Below are positions 17,184 through 24,289 of a stretch of DNA of 27,887 nt, one piece after another; within the stretch, counting starts at the first letter, position 1; every line of letters starts with the position of its first letter. The DNA is taken from NCBI GenBank assembly GCA_018457305.1, contig JAGYHM010000004.1, positions 1-27,887 on the forward strand. The letters run 5' to 3'. The notes under the pieces are model-generated. The model was not told the DNA's origin and ran no database searches. It saw only the letters and a list, made by a program, of their open reading frames with translations. Source of the stretch: Fusobacterium sp. (GTDB lineage: Bacteria > Fusobacteriota > Fusobacteriia > Fusobacteriales > Fusobacteriaceae). Position numbers and translations under genes: made by a program.

Positions 17184-18054
17184 ATTTGTTCCACCTTTCC
17201 GTTAATATTTTTAAAACTTTCGTATAAAAATTATATCTTTCTACTGATATTTTTTTATTTTCAACTGCATTCTTAACTTGACAATTTGGTTCGTGTGTGT
17301 GTGTACAGTCTAAAAATTTACAATTTCTATGTTCTTCTATTTCTGGAAAAACTTTGAAAAGTTCTTCCATATTATTTATTTCTGGAATTTCTATTGATGA
17401 AAATCCCGGAGTATCTATTATATATCCTCCTATTTTTAATTTCATCATATTAGAACTTCGTGTTGTATGTTTTCCTCTTTGTAGTCTTTCACTAATTTCT
17501 CCAGTTTCTAATATTCTTTCATCTTGAAGAATATTTATAAGACTAGATTTTCCAACTCCACTAGGTCCACCAATAACTGTTATTTTATTTTTTAGAAAAG
17601 TTTCCAAGTCTTTTATTCCAATATTTTCTTTTACTGATAAATAAAATAACGGAATTTCTAAATCTTTCAAATAAGATAATTTATCTTTAATTTCTTTTTT
17701 TTCATTTTCATCTAAACAATCAATTTTATTTATTATTATTAAAGGCTTTATATTGTGATGATAGGCATTTGTAATTAAATAATTTATTTTTTCATAGTCA
17801 ATAGCAGGATTTTTTCCTGCAAACTGTATAGCCATATAATCAACATTTGCAACTATCGGTCTAATTAAATAATTTTTTCTCTCAACTATATTTATTATAG
17901 AATTATCTTCAGAAATTTCTACTAAATCTCCCACAATACAGTTAAATTTATTATTTTTCTTTTTTAAAATTCCTCTAAGTTTACATTCTAATATTTCTTT
18001 TTCTGTATCAACATAATAAAAACCTTGAATTTTGTTTATAACTCTTCCTAGAAT
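17176..18054 (-). CDS. rsgA: Small ribosomal subunit biogenesis GTPase RsgA, apparent ATT start
   Basis: RsgA is a circularly permuted GTPase that checks late 30S assembly. The G4 motif NKID (about 107-110) comes before G1 [11 protein letters not shown] (about 161-171) and G3 DTPGF. A C-terminal zinc knuckle [14 protein letters not shown] is near 242-256. The first usual start codon in frame is GTG at 17934, but this would cut off the N-terminal OB fold. The same frame stays open upstream and encodes [26 protein letters not shown], a clear RsgA OB-fold. No ATG, GTG or TTG exists between the upstream stop and this part. An ATT at 18054-18052 stands seven bases after a perfect AGGAGG (18067-18062) and gives 292 residues, the family's normal length. 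I choose ATT, which is rare but known for infC. A base error in an ATG is the alternative. Confidence 0.9.
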   Translation of the reverse strand: MLGRVINKIQGFYYVDTEKEILECKLRGILKKKNNKFNCIVGDLVEISEDNSIINIVERKNYLIRPIVANVDYMAIQFAGKNPAIDYEKINYLITNAYHHNIKPLIIINKIDCLDENEKKEIKDKLSYLKDLEIPLFYLSVKENIGIKDLETFLKNKITVIGGPSGVGKSSLINILQDERILETGEISERLQRGKHTTRSSNMMKLKIGGYIIDTPGFSSIEIPEINNMEELFKVFPEIEEHRNCKFLDCTHTHEPNCQVKNAVENKKISVERYNFYTKVLKILTERWNKYD

Positions 18055-18061
18055 TTTATAG

Positions 18062-18067
18062 CCTCCT
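18062..18067 (-). promoter_or_regulatory. Ribosome binding site that fixes the rsgA start
   Basis: A perfect AGGAGG on the - strand with a seven-base gap to ATT at 18054. It lies in the 32-base space between the PASTA gene stop and rsgA. It has no ATG, GTG or TTG at a usable distance in the rsgA frame. Confidence 0.8.
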
Positions 18068-18086
18068 ATTGATAAATTATATTTTT

Positions 18087-18608
18087 TTAATTTCGCCCAT
18101 TACTGATTATAAATGAAATTTTTTGTCCTTTAACAACTGGTTCTCCTGATTTTGGAGAAGTTGCTATAACTTCATTTATAGGATATGGTGAGTTTATCTC
18201 TACTGTCTTATCTATAACTAAACCATATCTTTTAGCTATTAAAGTTGCTTCAACATAACTTAAACCAACTAAATTTTCTAAAAATACAACTGGTTTATTT
18301 TTACTCACCCAAATTTTTATATTTCTTCCTTTTTTAACAATTTTTCCCTCTATTGGTTCTTGTTTTCCAATCTTTCCATAAGGTAAGTCTGAAAAAACTT
18401 CTCCCATATTTCTAATATTCAAATCAGATTTTTTTATAATTTTCTCAGCTTCTTCTAAATCTACTCCAACGAGAGCTGGAACTTTATAATAAAATTCATT
18501 AAAATAAAGTCTTTTTAATAAATTAAATCCAAAAAAACATATCAATATTAGCAAAACAAAATTTAAAAATTTTATGTAACTTATATTTTTGTTATTCTTC
18601 TTATCCAT
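18087..18608 (-). CDS. Membrane-anchored PASTA-domain protein without kinase domain
   Basis: This 173-residue protein has a short basic N terminus, one membrane segment at about 12-29 (KFLNFVLLILICFFGFNLL) and two PASTA repeats outside the membrane. The first is YYKVPALVGVDLEEAEKIIKK ... KIWVSK (about 41-104) and the second is VVFLENLVGLSYVEATLIAKRYGL ... ISFIISNG (about 107-172). PASTA domains bind peptidoglycan or muropeptides and usually belong to Ser/Thr kinases (PrkC/Stk) or class B PBPs. Here no kinase or transpeptidase domain is fused. The neighbours rsgA and rpe are the usual companions of prkC in Firmicutes, which suggests a remnant or reshaped sensor. It is the first gene of a five-gene operon, with a promoter at 18695-18723 and an AGGAG site before ATG. 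Its function is not known to me. Confidence 0.88.
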   Translation of the reverse strand: MDKKNNKNISYIKFLNFVLLILICFFGFNLLKRLYFNEFYYKVPALVGVDLEEAEKIIKKSDLNIRNMGEVFSDLPYGKIGKQEPIEGKIVKKGRNIKIWVSKNKPVVFLENLVGLSYVEATLIAKRYGLVIDKTVEINSPYPINEVIATSPKSGEPVVKGQKISFIISNGRN

Positions 18609-18694
18609 AATTCTCCTAAATAAAAATATTTCAAAAAATAATTTTAAAATAATTCATATAATATTTTTAATATCAAAATTTATTTATCAGTAAT

Positions 18695-18723
18695 ATCATA
18701 ACATATTTTACTAATTTTTTCAA
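18695..18723 (-). promoter_or_regulatory. Promoter of the PASTA-rsgA-rpe-marR-rqcH operon
   Basis: On the - strand TTGAAA (18723-18718), a 17-base spacer and TATGAT (18700-18695), both close to consensus. The transcript would begin near 18688, about 80 bases before the PASTA gene ATG. Confidence 0.65.
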
Positions 18724-18777
18724 CTTTTCTTATAGAAACTAAAATGTTTTTATATTAAAACAAATTTTAAAAAAAAA

Positions 18778-18945
18778 GGGCGACTGCGGAGATAAATCTC
18801 CTGTCGCCCTCTCTCGTGGGGGCAAAGCCCCCAAACCCCCAATTTTTTTACAATAACCTATTTAGATAAATCCTCAATTTATTTTTATTGGGGCGTTGGG
18901 GCGATAGCCCCAACCAAAAGGCGAGCAATCCAGAGGGCATGGGAG
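18778..18945. repeat. GC-rich structured intergenic element, copy 2
   Basis: Hairpins are at 18778-18809 (GGGCGAC with GTCGCCC enclosing GGAGA / TCTCC), 18817-18833 (TGGGGGC, AAA, GCCCCCA) and 18896-18913 (TTGGGGC, GATA, GCCCCAA). The right part read on the - strand repeats the order of copy 1's left part (CCCTCT, GCTCGCC, TTGGGGCTATCGCCCC), so the element is roughly an inverted pair. CCCCAAT (18837-18843) can pair with ATTGGGG (18888-18894) to close it. Together with small hairpins at 18951-18971 and 18987-19003 it fills the gene-free region 18724-19043. Confidence 0.7.
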
Positions 18946-19043
18946 CCTAATACTTTTACGGAATAAAAGTATCTAAGAATTTATAAGAATAGTTTTACTA
19001 TTCAACAATCTCTAAGAAAAATCAAATTAGAATTTATTTAAGT

Positions 19044-19078
19044 ATAAAAAAGAAACTGCATTTATCTGCAGTCTCCTC
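19044..19078 (-). terminator. Terminator of the thyA-folA-trkA operon
   Basis: On the - strand a hairpin with perfect ACTGCA / TGCAGT stem (19055-19060, 19067-19072), extended by partly matching GAG/TTTC bases, is followed by a run of T residues interrupted once. It lies eight bases past the trkA stop codon. Confidence 0.75.
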
Positions 19079-19085
19079 TTAATTT

Positions 19086-20441
19086 TTATTCTTCATCTAA
19101 AATATCATTTATATCTTTAAAGAAATTTTCTGTTGTTATAATTATAACTCTATCTCCTTGCTGTATTGTATCATCACCCTTTGGTAAAATTGCTTTCCCA
19201 TCTCTAACTATATAAGGTATCAAAACATTTTTCTTTAATTTTAATTCTCTTAAAGGAACATCTATAATTTCACTTTCAGTGTTCACATATAATTCTATTG
19301 CTTCAACTGCATTATTTTCAAGTCTATATAAATTTAAAATATTATTTTCTTCTGATAAAGATCTAACAATTCTAACTATGCAGTCTGCAATTATTTTTTT
19401 AGGTGTTATAACAGATTGAAAAGTATCTCCTCCTAAAACATCTATAAAAGACATTTTATTTACTTTTGTAACTATTTTTTTAATTCCAACTTTTTTAGCA
19501 TACATTGAAATAAAAATATTGGTTTCATCCATTCCTGTTATTGCTATACAAGAATCATAATTTTTAAAATTTGCTTCTTTTAATGTATCTTGATCTGTCC
19601 CATCTCCACAAACAACAATAGCACTTTCTAAATCTTGACTAAATTTTATAGCTTTTTCTTCTTTTAATTCTAGTATTTTAACTTTAATATCTTCTTTTTC
19701 AAATTCTTTTGCTAAATAATGAGTAATTATTCCTGCCCCTATTATAAAAGCTGATTTTATTTTTTCTTTGTGCTTTCCAAGAATATTTTGAAACTCTAAA
19801 ATATCTTTCTTTACTCCCGTTATATAAATTCTATCATCTTCCCTAAAAATATCTCTTCCTGTTGGAATAATTATTTCATTATCTCTTTTAATAATACACA
19901 CTAATACATTTGGAAATAAATCTCTTTTAAAATCTTGTATAGTCATTCCAACTAAACGAGATTGCTTCTCTATTGCAAATTCAACTAATTTTAATTTTCC
20001 ATATAAAAAACTTTCAACATTAAGTGCATCTGGAAAATCTATATTTTGCATTATACCTTTAGCTGCTTCTAATTCTGGATTTATAACTAAATCTATACCC
20101 AAAGACTTACTCATAAAATCAATTTGAGCCGAATATTTTGTATTTCTCACACGAGCTATTGTAAATTTTGCTCCAATTTTTTTTGCAATAACAGAGGCTA
20201 TTATATTTATTTCATCTTTTTCTGTAACTGAAATAAAAATATCTGCCTTTGATACTCCTGCGTCCATTTGAACATCATAACTTGTAGCATCTCCAACTAA
20301 ACCCATAATATCATTATTAGATAGAACATTTTCAAGAATTTTAGAATCTTGTTCTATAAGAAGTATATCATTTCCCTCTGTTGATAAGTCTTTACAAAGC
20401 AGTTCCCCAACTTTTCCTGCTCCAACTATAACAATTTTCAT
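19086..20441 (-). CDS. trkA: Trk system potassium uptake protein TrkA
   Basis: TrkA is the cytoplasmic, nucleotide-binding regulatory subunit that gates the K+ channel protein TrkH/TrkG. The 451-residue protein has the duplicated layout of the family. The first RCK_N is at about 1-118, with the Rossmann loop MKIVIVGAGKVGELLCKDL and the acidic residue of LLIEQD. The first RCK_C is at about 140-222, the second RCK_N at about 228-340 (AFIIGAGIITHYLAKEF), and the second RCK_C at about 370-450. A partner membrane subunit is not in the window. It starts 15 bp after the folA-like gene with a perfect AGGAGG, so it is probably the third gene of the thyA operon, a functionally unrelated companion. Confidence 0.95.
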   Translation of the reverse strand: MKIVIVGAGKVGELLCKDLSTEGNDILLIEQDSKILENVLSNNDIMGLVGDATSYDVQMDAGVSKADIFISVTEKDEINIIASVIAKKIGAKFTIARVRNTKYSAQIDFMSKSLGIDLVINPELEAAKGIMQNIDFPDALNVESFLYGKLKLVEFAIEKQSRLVGMTIQDFKRDLFPNVLVCIIKRDNEIIIPTGRDIFREDDRIYITGVKKDILEFQNILGKHKEKIKSAFIIGAGIITHYLAKEFEKEDIKVKILELKEEKAIKFSQDLESAIVVCGDGTDQDTLKEANFKNYDSCIAITGMDETNIFISMYAKKVGIKKIVTKVNKMSFIDVLGGDTFQSVITPKKIIADCIVRIVRSLSEENNILNLYRLENNAVEAIELYVNTESEIIDVPLRELKLKKNVLIPYIVRDGKAILPKGDDTIQQGDRVIIITTENFFKDINDILDEE

Positions 20442-20456
20442 TTGTAATAAGTCCTC

Positions 20457-20972
20457 CTAATTTTGTTTTTTATAAGTATATGCAATAAATTCTTCAAAAT
20501 CTTTTTCAGCAACAATTTTATAACCATAATCTTCAACTTTTGGTAAATATAAAGGTGTCTTTGAATTTGCCACTACAACACTATCTTTAATTCTTGATAA
20601 ATAAATTTCTTCTATTTCAAAATTTTCAAGAAAATATTTATAAATAGAATAGCCACCACAAACAAATACAGTTTTATTTTCAGCTGATAAATCTTCTATC
20701 AATTTGAAAATATCTATACCCTCATTTAAAACTATAACTTCTCTATTTTTTTTCATAAAATTTATAGGAACAAATTTTGCAGTATTTGCTCCAAATAAAA
20801 CTGTGTTTCCAACAGTCAAAGATTTAAAATAAAGTAATTCTTCTTTTATATGCCATAGAAGTCCATTGCCACCATCTTCTGGTTTTGCATCTCCTATTAA
20901 ATTATTTTCTCCAACACAAACTATCATTTTCAAATTTTTATAATATTTTTTATCAGACATTTTATTAGACAT
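20457..20972 (-). CDS. folA: Dihydrofolate reductase (divergent)
   Basis: DHFR reduces dihydrofolate, the by-product of the thymidylate synthase encoded just upstream, to tetrahydrofolate with NADPH. In 171 residues the family signs are MIVCVGENNLIGD, NGLLWHIKEELLYFK (Trp and the acidic residue in the place of the catalytic Asp/Glu) and VFVCGGYSIYKYFL (the GG nucleotide turn). It is divergent: the usual LPW is LLW, and the MGRxTxES loop reads FGANTAKFV. The N terminus extends about 15 residues before the first strand, so the later ATG at 20960 or one at Met16 could be the true start. The chosen ATG shares its A with the TAA of thyA (one-base overlap), which argues for coupled translation. Trimethoprim sensitivity cannot be judged. 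Confidence 0.88.
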   Translation of the reverse strand: MSNKMSDKKYYKNLKMIVCVGENNLIGDAKPEDGGNGLLWHIKEELLYFKSLTVGNTVLFGANTAKFVPINFMKKNREVIVLNEGIDIFKLIEDLSAENKTVFVCGGYSIYKYFLENFEIEEIYLSRIKDSVVVANSKTPLYLPKVEDYGYKIVAEKDFEEFIAYTYKKQN

Positions 20973-21805
20973 TAAATCGCCACCTCATAACTTACTTTTT
21001 CTCCGTGTTTATAATCAACAATTTCTATATCATCCGGTTTAAAATCATAAATAGTTTTAAAATTATTTATTTTTAATTTAGCAGGGGCAAAACACTCTCC
21101 ATTTACTTGCTTCAATAAATTATCATAATGTCTATCATAGATATGAACATTGTGTATATTCCAAATTATTTCTGCTGCTTCAAGTCCACACTCTAAGGCA
21201 ACTAATTTATGTAAAACTGAATATTGAAATACATTTGCAACAAGTCCAAGTGCAACATCACAACTTCTTTGTCTAACTTCTAAATATAATTTTCCATTTA
21301 TCACTGACCACTGAGTTAGATGCACACAAGGAGTTAGAGCCATTTTATCTAAATCTTGTGGCACCCAAATTTCTGTCATAATTCTTCTGCTATTTGGATT
21401 ATTTTTTAATTCGTTTATCACATAATCAAGTTGAGATTTATATTGAAAAGTTTTTTGAGCAATTTGATAACCGTAAGCCTTTCCTATTGTCCCATCTTCC
21501 ATTTTCCATTCGTCCCAAAATTTACAACCAATTTTATTTAACTCATCAACATTATTAGATTGCATAAGCCATATCCAATATAATTCTCTAATTGGAGCTT
21601 TACTTGGAGCAAATCTTGAAGTTATTAAGTGGGCTTCGTTATCAGAATTATCTAATCTAAATTGATAACCAATATAACTTTTATAATGAGCAGGTGTACC
21701 ATCTATATATTTTGTTCTAACTTTTCCCTCAGACCAAATCCCTTTTTCAGCAATAGTGTTAACTATATTTTTATAAATCACATCAAATTTTGAACTTTTT
21801 TCCAT
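20972..21805 (-). CDS. thyA: Thymidylate synthase
   Basis: Methylates dUMP to dTMP using methylene-tetrahydrofolate. The 277-residue protein shows SRRIMTEIWVPQDLDKMALTPC with the nucleophile Cys160, RQRSCDVALG (phosphate-binding Arg and the conserved Asp), an Asn in GLVANVFQYSVL at the position that selects dUMP over dCMP, and NVHIYDRH in place of DTHLYxxH. It differs from common ThyA in the N-terminal loop (no RTGTGT) and has PCVHLTQW where APCHxxxQF is usual, so it belongs to a divergent branch. It overlaps folA by one base. GAGGTG serves as ribosome site. A TATAAT-like -10 box lies in the 66-bp gap before it, with no convincing -35. Confidence 0.93.
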   Translation of the reverse strand: MEKSSKFDVIYKNIVNTIAEKGIWSEGKVRTKYIDGTPAHYKSYIGYQFRLDNSDNEAHLITSRFAPSKAPIRELYWIWLMQSNNVDELNKIGCKFWDEWKMEDGTIGKAYGYQIAQKTFQYKSQLDYVINELKNNPNSRRIMTEIWVPQDLDKMALTPCVHLTQWSVINGKLYLEVRQRSCDVALGLVANVFQYSVLHKLVALECGLEAAEIIWNIHNVHIYDRHYDNLLKQVNGECFAPAKLKINNFKTIYDFKPDDIEIVDYKHGEKVSYEVAI

Positions 21806-21871
21806 CCTTACACCTCACATTATTTTTTAAATTTTTTATTTTATTATTATATCATAATTTATTTTTTTATT

Positions 21872-23212
21872 TTATAAAAATATTGCCATATACATAGGTA
21901 AATGTAAAACTCCATCTTTAATCATAATATCTTTTTGATATAAAATGATTGACTCTCCAATTTTATCTTTAAATTTTGTTTTAAATTTATCAAGTGAAGA
22001 ATGTTTTCTATAAGTTGAAGATTTAACTTCAAGTGGAAATATTTTTTTATGATTAGATAATATAAAATCTATTTCTATATTATTTTTACTATTTTTCTTA
22101 TCACTTCTTGAATAAAAAAATAATTTATGTCCGTTTACTCTTAACATTTGAGCCACAATATTTTCCATCAACATTCCTTCATTCACATTTATTTTATCAA
22201 ATAGAACATTTTTATATAAATCATTATCTATATAATCGTTATCATAGAATACTTGACTTACTAAAAGTCCAGTATCTCCCATATAACATTTTCTAGTTGA
22301 AAAATCACTGCTTAAAGAAAGTCCAATATTCGGGTCAGTAGAATTAAAGCAAGTATTTATTATCATAGCATCTGCAAGCCACAAAAAAGAATCTTCATAG
22401 TCTCTTAATCTTGCATTTTTTGATAATGAAGCCAAAGTATATTTTTTTTCTTTTTTAGATAACTGACCCGGAATTTCATCAAAAATTGAAATAACTTTAT
22501 TTTGATTAGAGCCTGCAAATTTTGAAATATCATTTCTATACAAAGTTAAAATATCTTTTTTTATTTCATCAACTTTTGAAAAATCTTTACTCTTTATATA
22601 TTCATTAACTGCTTGAGGCATACCTCCAACCAACATATACTGTCTAAAAATATTTAAAATTTTTCTATGTAGAGAACTACCTAATGCTTCTTTTTTATCA
22701 AAAAATTCTTTTAATATAGGAACAGTAGTTGTATCTCCCAAAGCCCATAAAAATTCTTCAAAATCTAATGGATAAAGATTTATATGTTTTTCTTCTGAAG
22801 GAATAACTATATTTTCTACATTTCTTTTTATAGATAACAAAGAACCTGTCTCAATAAAATCATATCTTCCGTCTTGAACCAAATATTTAAGTAGTTGTCT
22901 TGCCTTTGGTAACATTTGAATTTCATCAAAAACAATTAAACTTTTTCTTTTATAAAGTTTAACTCCGTAAAAAGCAGATAATTTTAAGAAAAATAAATCT
23001 AAATTATAACTTTCTTCCTCAAATAAAATAAGAATTTCTTTTGGTATATTTGCAAAATCTATAATTATATGAGATTTGTATTCATTTTTAGCAAATTCTC
23101 TACATAAAAAACTTTTTCCTATTCTTCTTGCTCCATTGACAAGCAAAACAGTTTTTCCTGCAGATTTTTCTTTCCATTCCAATAATTTTTTATAAGCCTT
23201 TCTCTTTAACAT
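21872..23212 (-). CDS. AAA-family ATPase with C-terminal DUF4143 nuclease-like domain
   Basis: This 446-residue protein has the layout of the large AAA_14/DUF4143 group. Walker A is GARRIGKS at 27-34 and Walker B is SLIVFDEIQ near 90-98. A sensor-like ETGS segment and VGGMPQAVNEYI follow. The C-terminal part has ENIVAQMLRVNG, FFYSRS, IEIDFIL and PLEVKSS, in which the spaced Glu, Asp and E-x-K recall a PD-(D/E)XK nuclease fold. The function of this widespread, often multi-copy and horizontally moved group is not settled; defence, selfish or toxin-related roles have been suggested. It stands alone, 66 bp upstream of thyA on the same strand with no obvious terminator between, so read-through into thyA is possible. 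GAGGTGG precedes the ATG. Two 14-bp direct repeats lie in its promoter region. Confidence 0.9.
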   Translation of the reverse strand: MLKRKAYKKLLEWKEKSAGKTVLLVNGARRIGKSFLCREFAKNEYKSHIIIDFANIPKEILILFEEESYNLDLFFLKLSAFYGVKLYKRKSLIVFDEIQMLPKARQLLKYLVQDGRYDFIETGSLLSIKRNVENIVIPSEEKHINLYPLDFEEFLWALGDTTTVPILKEFFDKKEALGSSLHRKILNIFRQYMLVGGMPQAVNEYIKSKDFSKVDEIKKDILTLYRNDISKFAGSNQNKVISIFDEIPGQLSKKEKKYTLASLSKNARLRDYEDSFLWLADAMIINTCFNSTDPNIGLSLSSDFSTRKCYMGDTGLLVSQVFYDNDYIDNDLYKNVLFDKINVNEGMLMENIVAQMLRVNGHKLFFYSRSDKKNSKNNIEIDFILSNHKKIFPLEVKSSTYRKHSSLDKFKTKFKDKIGESIILYQKDIMIKDGVLHLPMYMAIFL

Positions 23213-23242
23213 AAGACCACCTCTAAAATAAAAATATCATAT

Positions 23243-23289
23243 TTTTCACGAAATCGCAAGTTTATTTAATTAAAATTTTCACGAAATCG
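23243..23289. repeat. Two exact 14-bp direct repeats overlapping the ATPase promoter
   Basis: TTTTCACGAAATCG occurs at 23243-23256 and again at 23276-23289, 33 bases apart start to start, about three helical turns. On the - strand TTGCGA (inside the end of the first copy), 17 bases and TATTTT form a possible promoter. The spacing suits two copies of a bound regulator on one DNA face. The remainder of 23213-23409 is AT-rich. Confidence 0.6.
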
Positions 23290-23365
23290 GACTTTTTATT
23301 AGTCCCCAAGTCATATTTTTATAATTATATTTTTTTATTTTAGATTTTTTAATAAAATAAATCTT

Positions 23366-23398
23366 TTAACAACTAGCTCAAAAATTAATTTGAGCTAG
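23366..23398 (-). terminator. Hairpin terminator after the lipoprotein gene
   Basis: A perfect 10-bp stem CTAGCTCAAA / TTTGAGCTAG (23373-23382, 23389-23398) with a 6-base loop, followed on the - strand by TTGTT. The T run is short but position just past the stop codon fits. Confidence 0.65.
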
Positions 23399-23409
23399 CT
23401 ATAAAAAAT

Positions 23410-23910
23410 CTACTTATTTCTCTTTTTATACTCTTCTACTGTTCCAGAAAAAATTGTCCTTCTATCTCCCTTATCTAAGGCATCCATTACTCCATTATAA
23501 CTTTCTACTAATACATTCCTTTTAAATTTCATTGGAGGTATATTTATTGTTTCTCCATTACTTAATTGCACATTTCCTATATATGCAGTAAAATCTCCTG
23601 TAATTATTATTCCTTGTTTATATACATGTATAAAATTTGAATTAGGATTTGTATGTACTATATATTCTTTACCTTCACTAGTAAGTTTTACCATTGAAGA
23701 CAAAATTTTTACTTTTTTACTATCACTATTACTCCCTCGTTCAAATATCCATATATTATCAAGTGGAGAATTTTCATCATCAAACTCTTCTAATAAATGC
23801 CCTTTTATAAATATTTTTTCATTTCTATAATCTTTTGGATAATATGCATAATTTCTAATAGTACAGCCTGTCAAAAACATTAAAACTATTATTATTAAAT
23901 ATTTTTTCAT
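23410..23910 (-). CDS. Small predicted lipoprotein of unknown function
   Basis: The 166-residue product starts MKKYLIIIVLMFLTGC, a lipoprotein signal with lipobox LTGC and the lipidated Cys16. The mature part is about 150 residues, polar, with alternating strand-like stretches (KIFIKGHLLEEF, KEYIVHTNP, IIITGDFTAYIG, ETINIPPMKF) and no motif I recognise. It stands alone, divergent from guaB. A GGGGAGG ribosome site precedes the ATG, and a good promoter lies about 110 bases upstream. Envelope location is well supported; the role is unknown. Confidence 0.85.
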   Translation of the reverse strand: MKKYLIIIVLMFLTGCTIRNYAYYPKDYRNEKIFIKGHLLEEFDDENSPLDNIWIFERGSNSDSKKVKILSSMVKLTSEGKEYIVHTNPNSNFIHVYKQGIIITGDFTAYIGNVQLSNGETINIPPMKFKRNVLVESYNGVMDALDKGDRRTIFSGTVEEYKKRNK

Positions 23911-24022
23911 CTATTTTCCTCCCCTTTTTTTTCTTGAGATTTTTTATCTCTTTTTTTCTATCTTTAATATCAAAATTAGATATTTTATTTTTCTTTCAAA
24001 TTTTATTTTAATTTATAAAATC

Positions 24023-24051
24023 ATTCTAACTAAATTTTTTTAAATAGTCAA
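24023..24051 (-). promoter_or_regulatory. Promoter of the lipoprotein gene
   Basis: On the - strand TTGACT (24051-24046), 17 bases and TAGAAT (24028-24023), each five of six to consensus. The leader would be about 105 bases. In the 379-bp divergent region 23911-24289 I see this promoter, the guaB promoter and otherwise only AT-rich sequence. Confidence 0.6.
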
Positions 24052-24216
24052 TTCACATTATTTTTTATAATTTTTCTTTTTAATATATTATAGTCATAGA
24101 ATTCTTGCACTACTTAATTAAATTTTTGATATACACATACAATTTTCTTTTTAGTCCAAATTTTAATTTTTATAAATAACTTTCTTCTAAAATTTTTTAT
24201 TTATAAGATAAAAAAC

Positions 24217-24245
24217 TTGTTAAAATAAGAATTTTATAATATAAT
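24217..24245 (+). promoter_or_regulatory. Promoter of guaB
   Basis: TTGTTA (24217-24222), a 17-base spacer and a perfect TATAAT (24240-24245). The start point near 24252 gives a leader of about 38 bases, too short for a purine riboswitch. Confidence 0.7.
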
Positions 24246-24289
24246 TAGAAAAATAAATTAAAATATTAAAGTTTTATCTAGGAGGAAGA

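Noticed and set aside
17176..17934. rsgA starting at GTG 17934
   Set aside because: This start would remove the conserved OB-fold encoded in the same frame upstream and leave a protein about 40 residues short, with no good ribosome site nearby.
24252..24289. Guanine or purine riboswitch before guaB
   Set aside because: The predicted leader is only about 38 bases and shows no conserved purine-aptamer structure.
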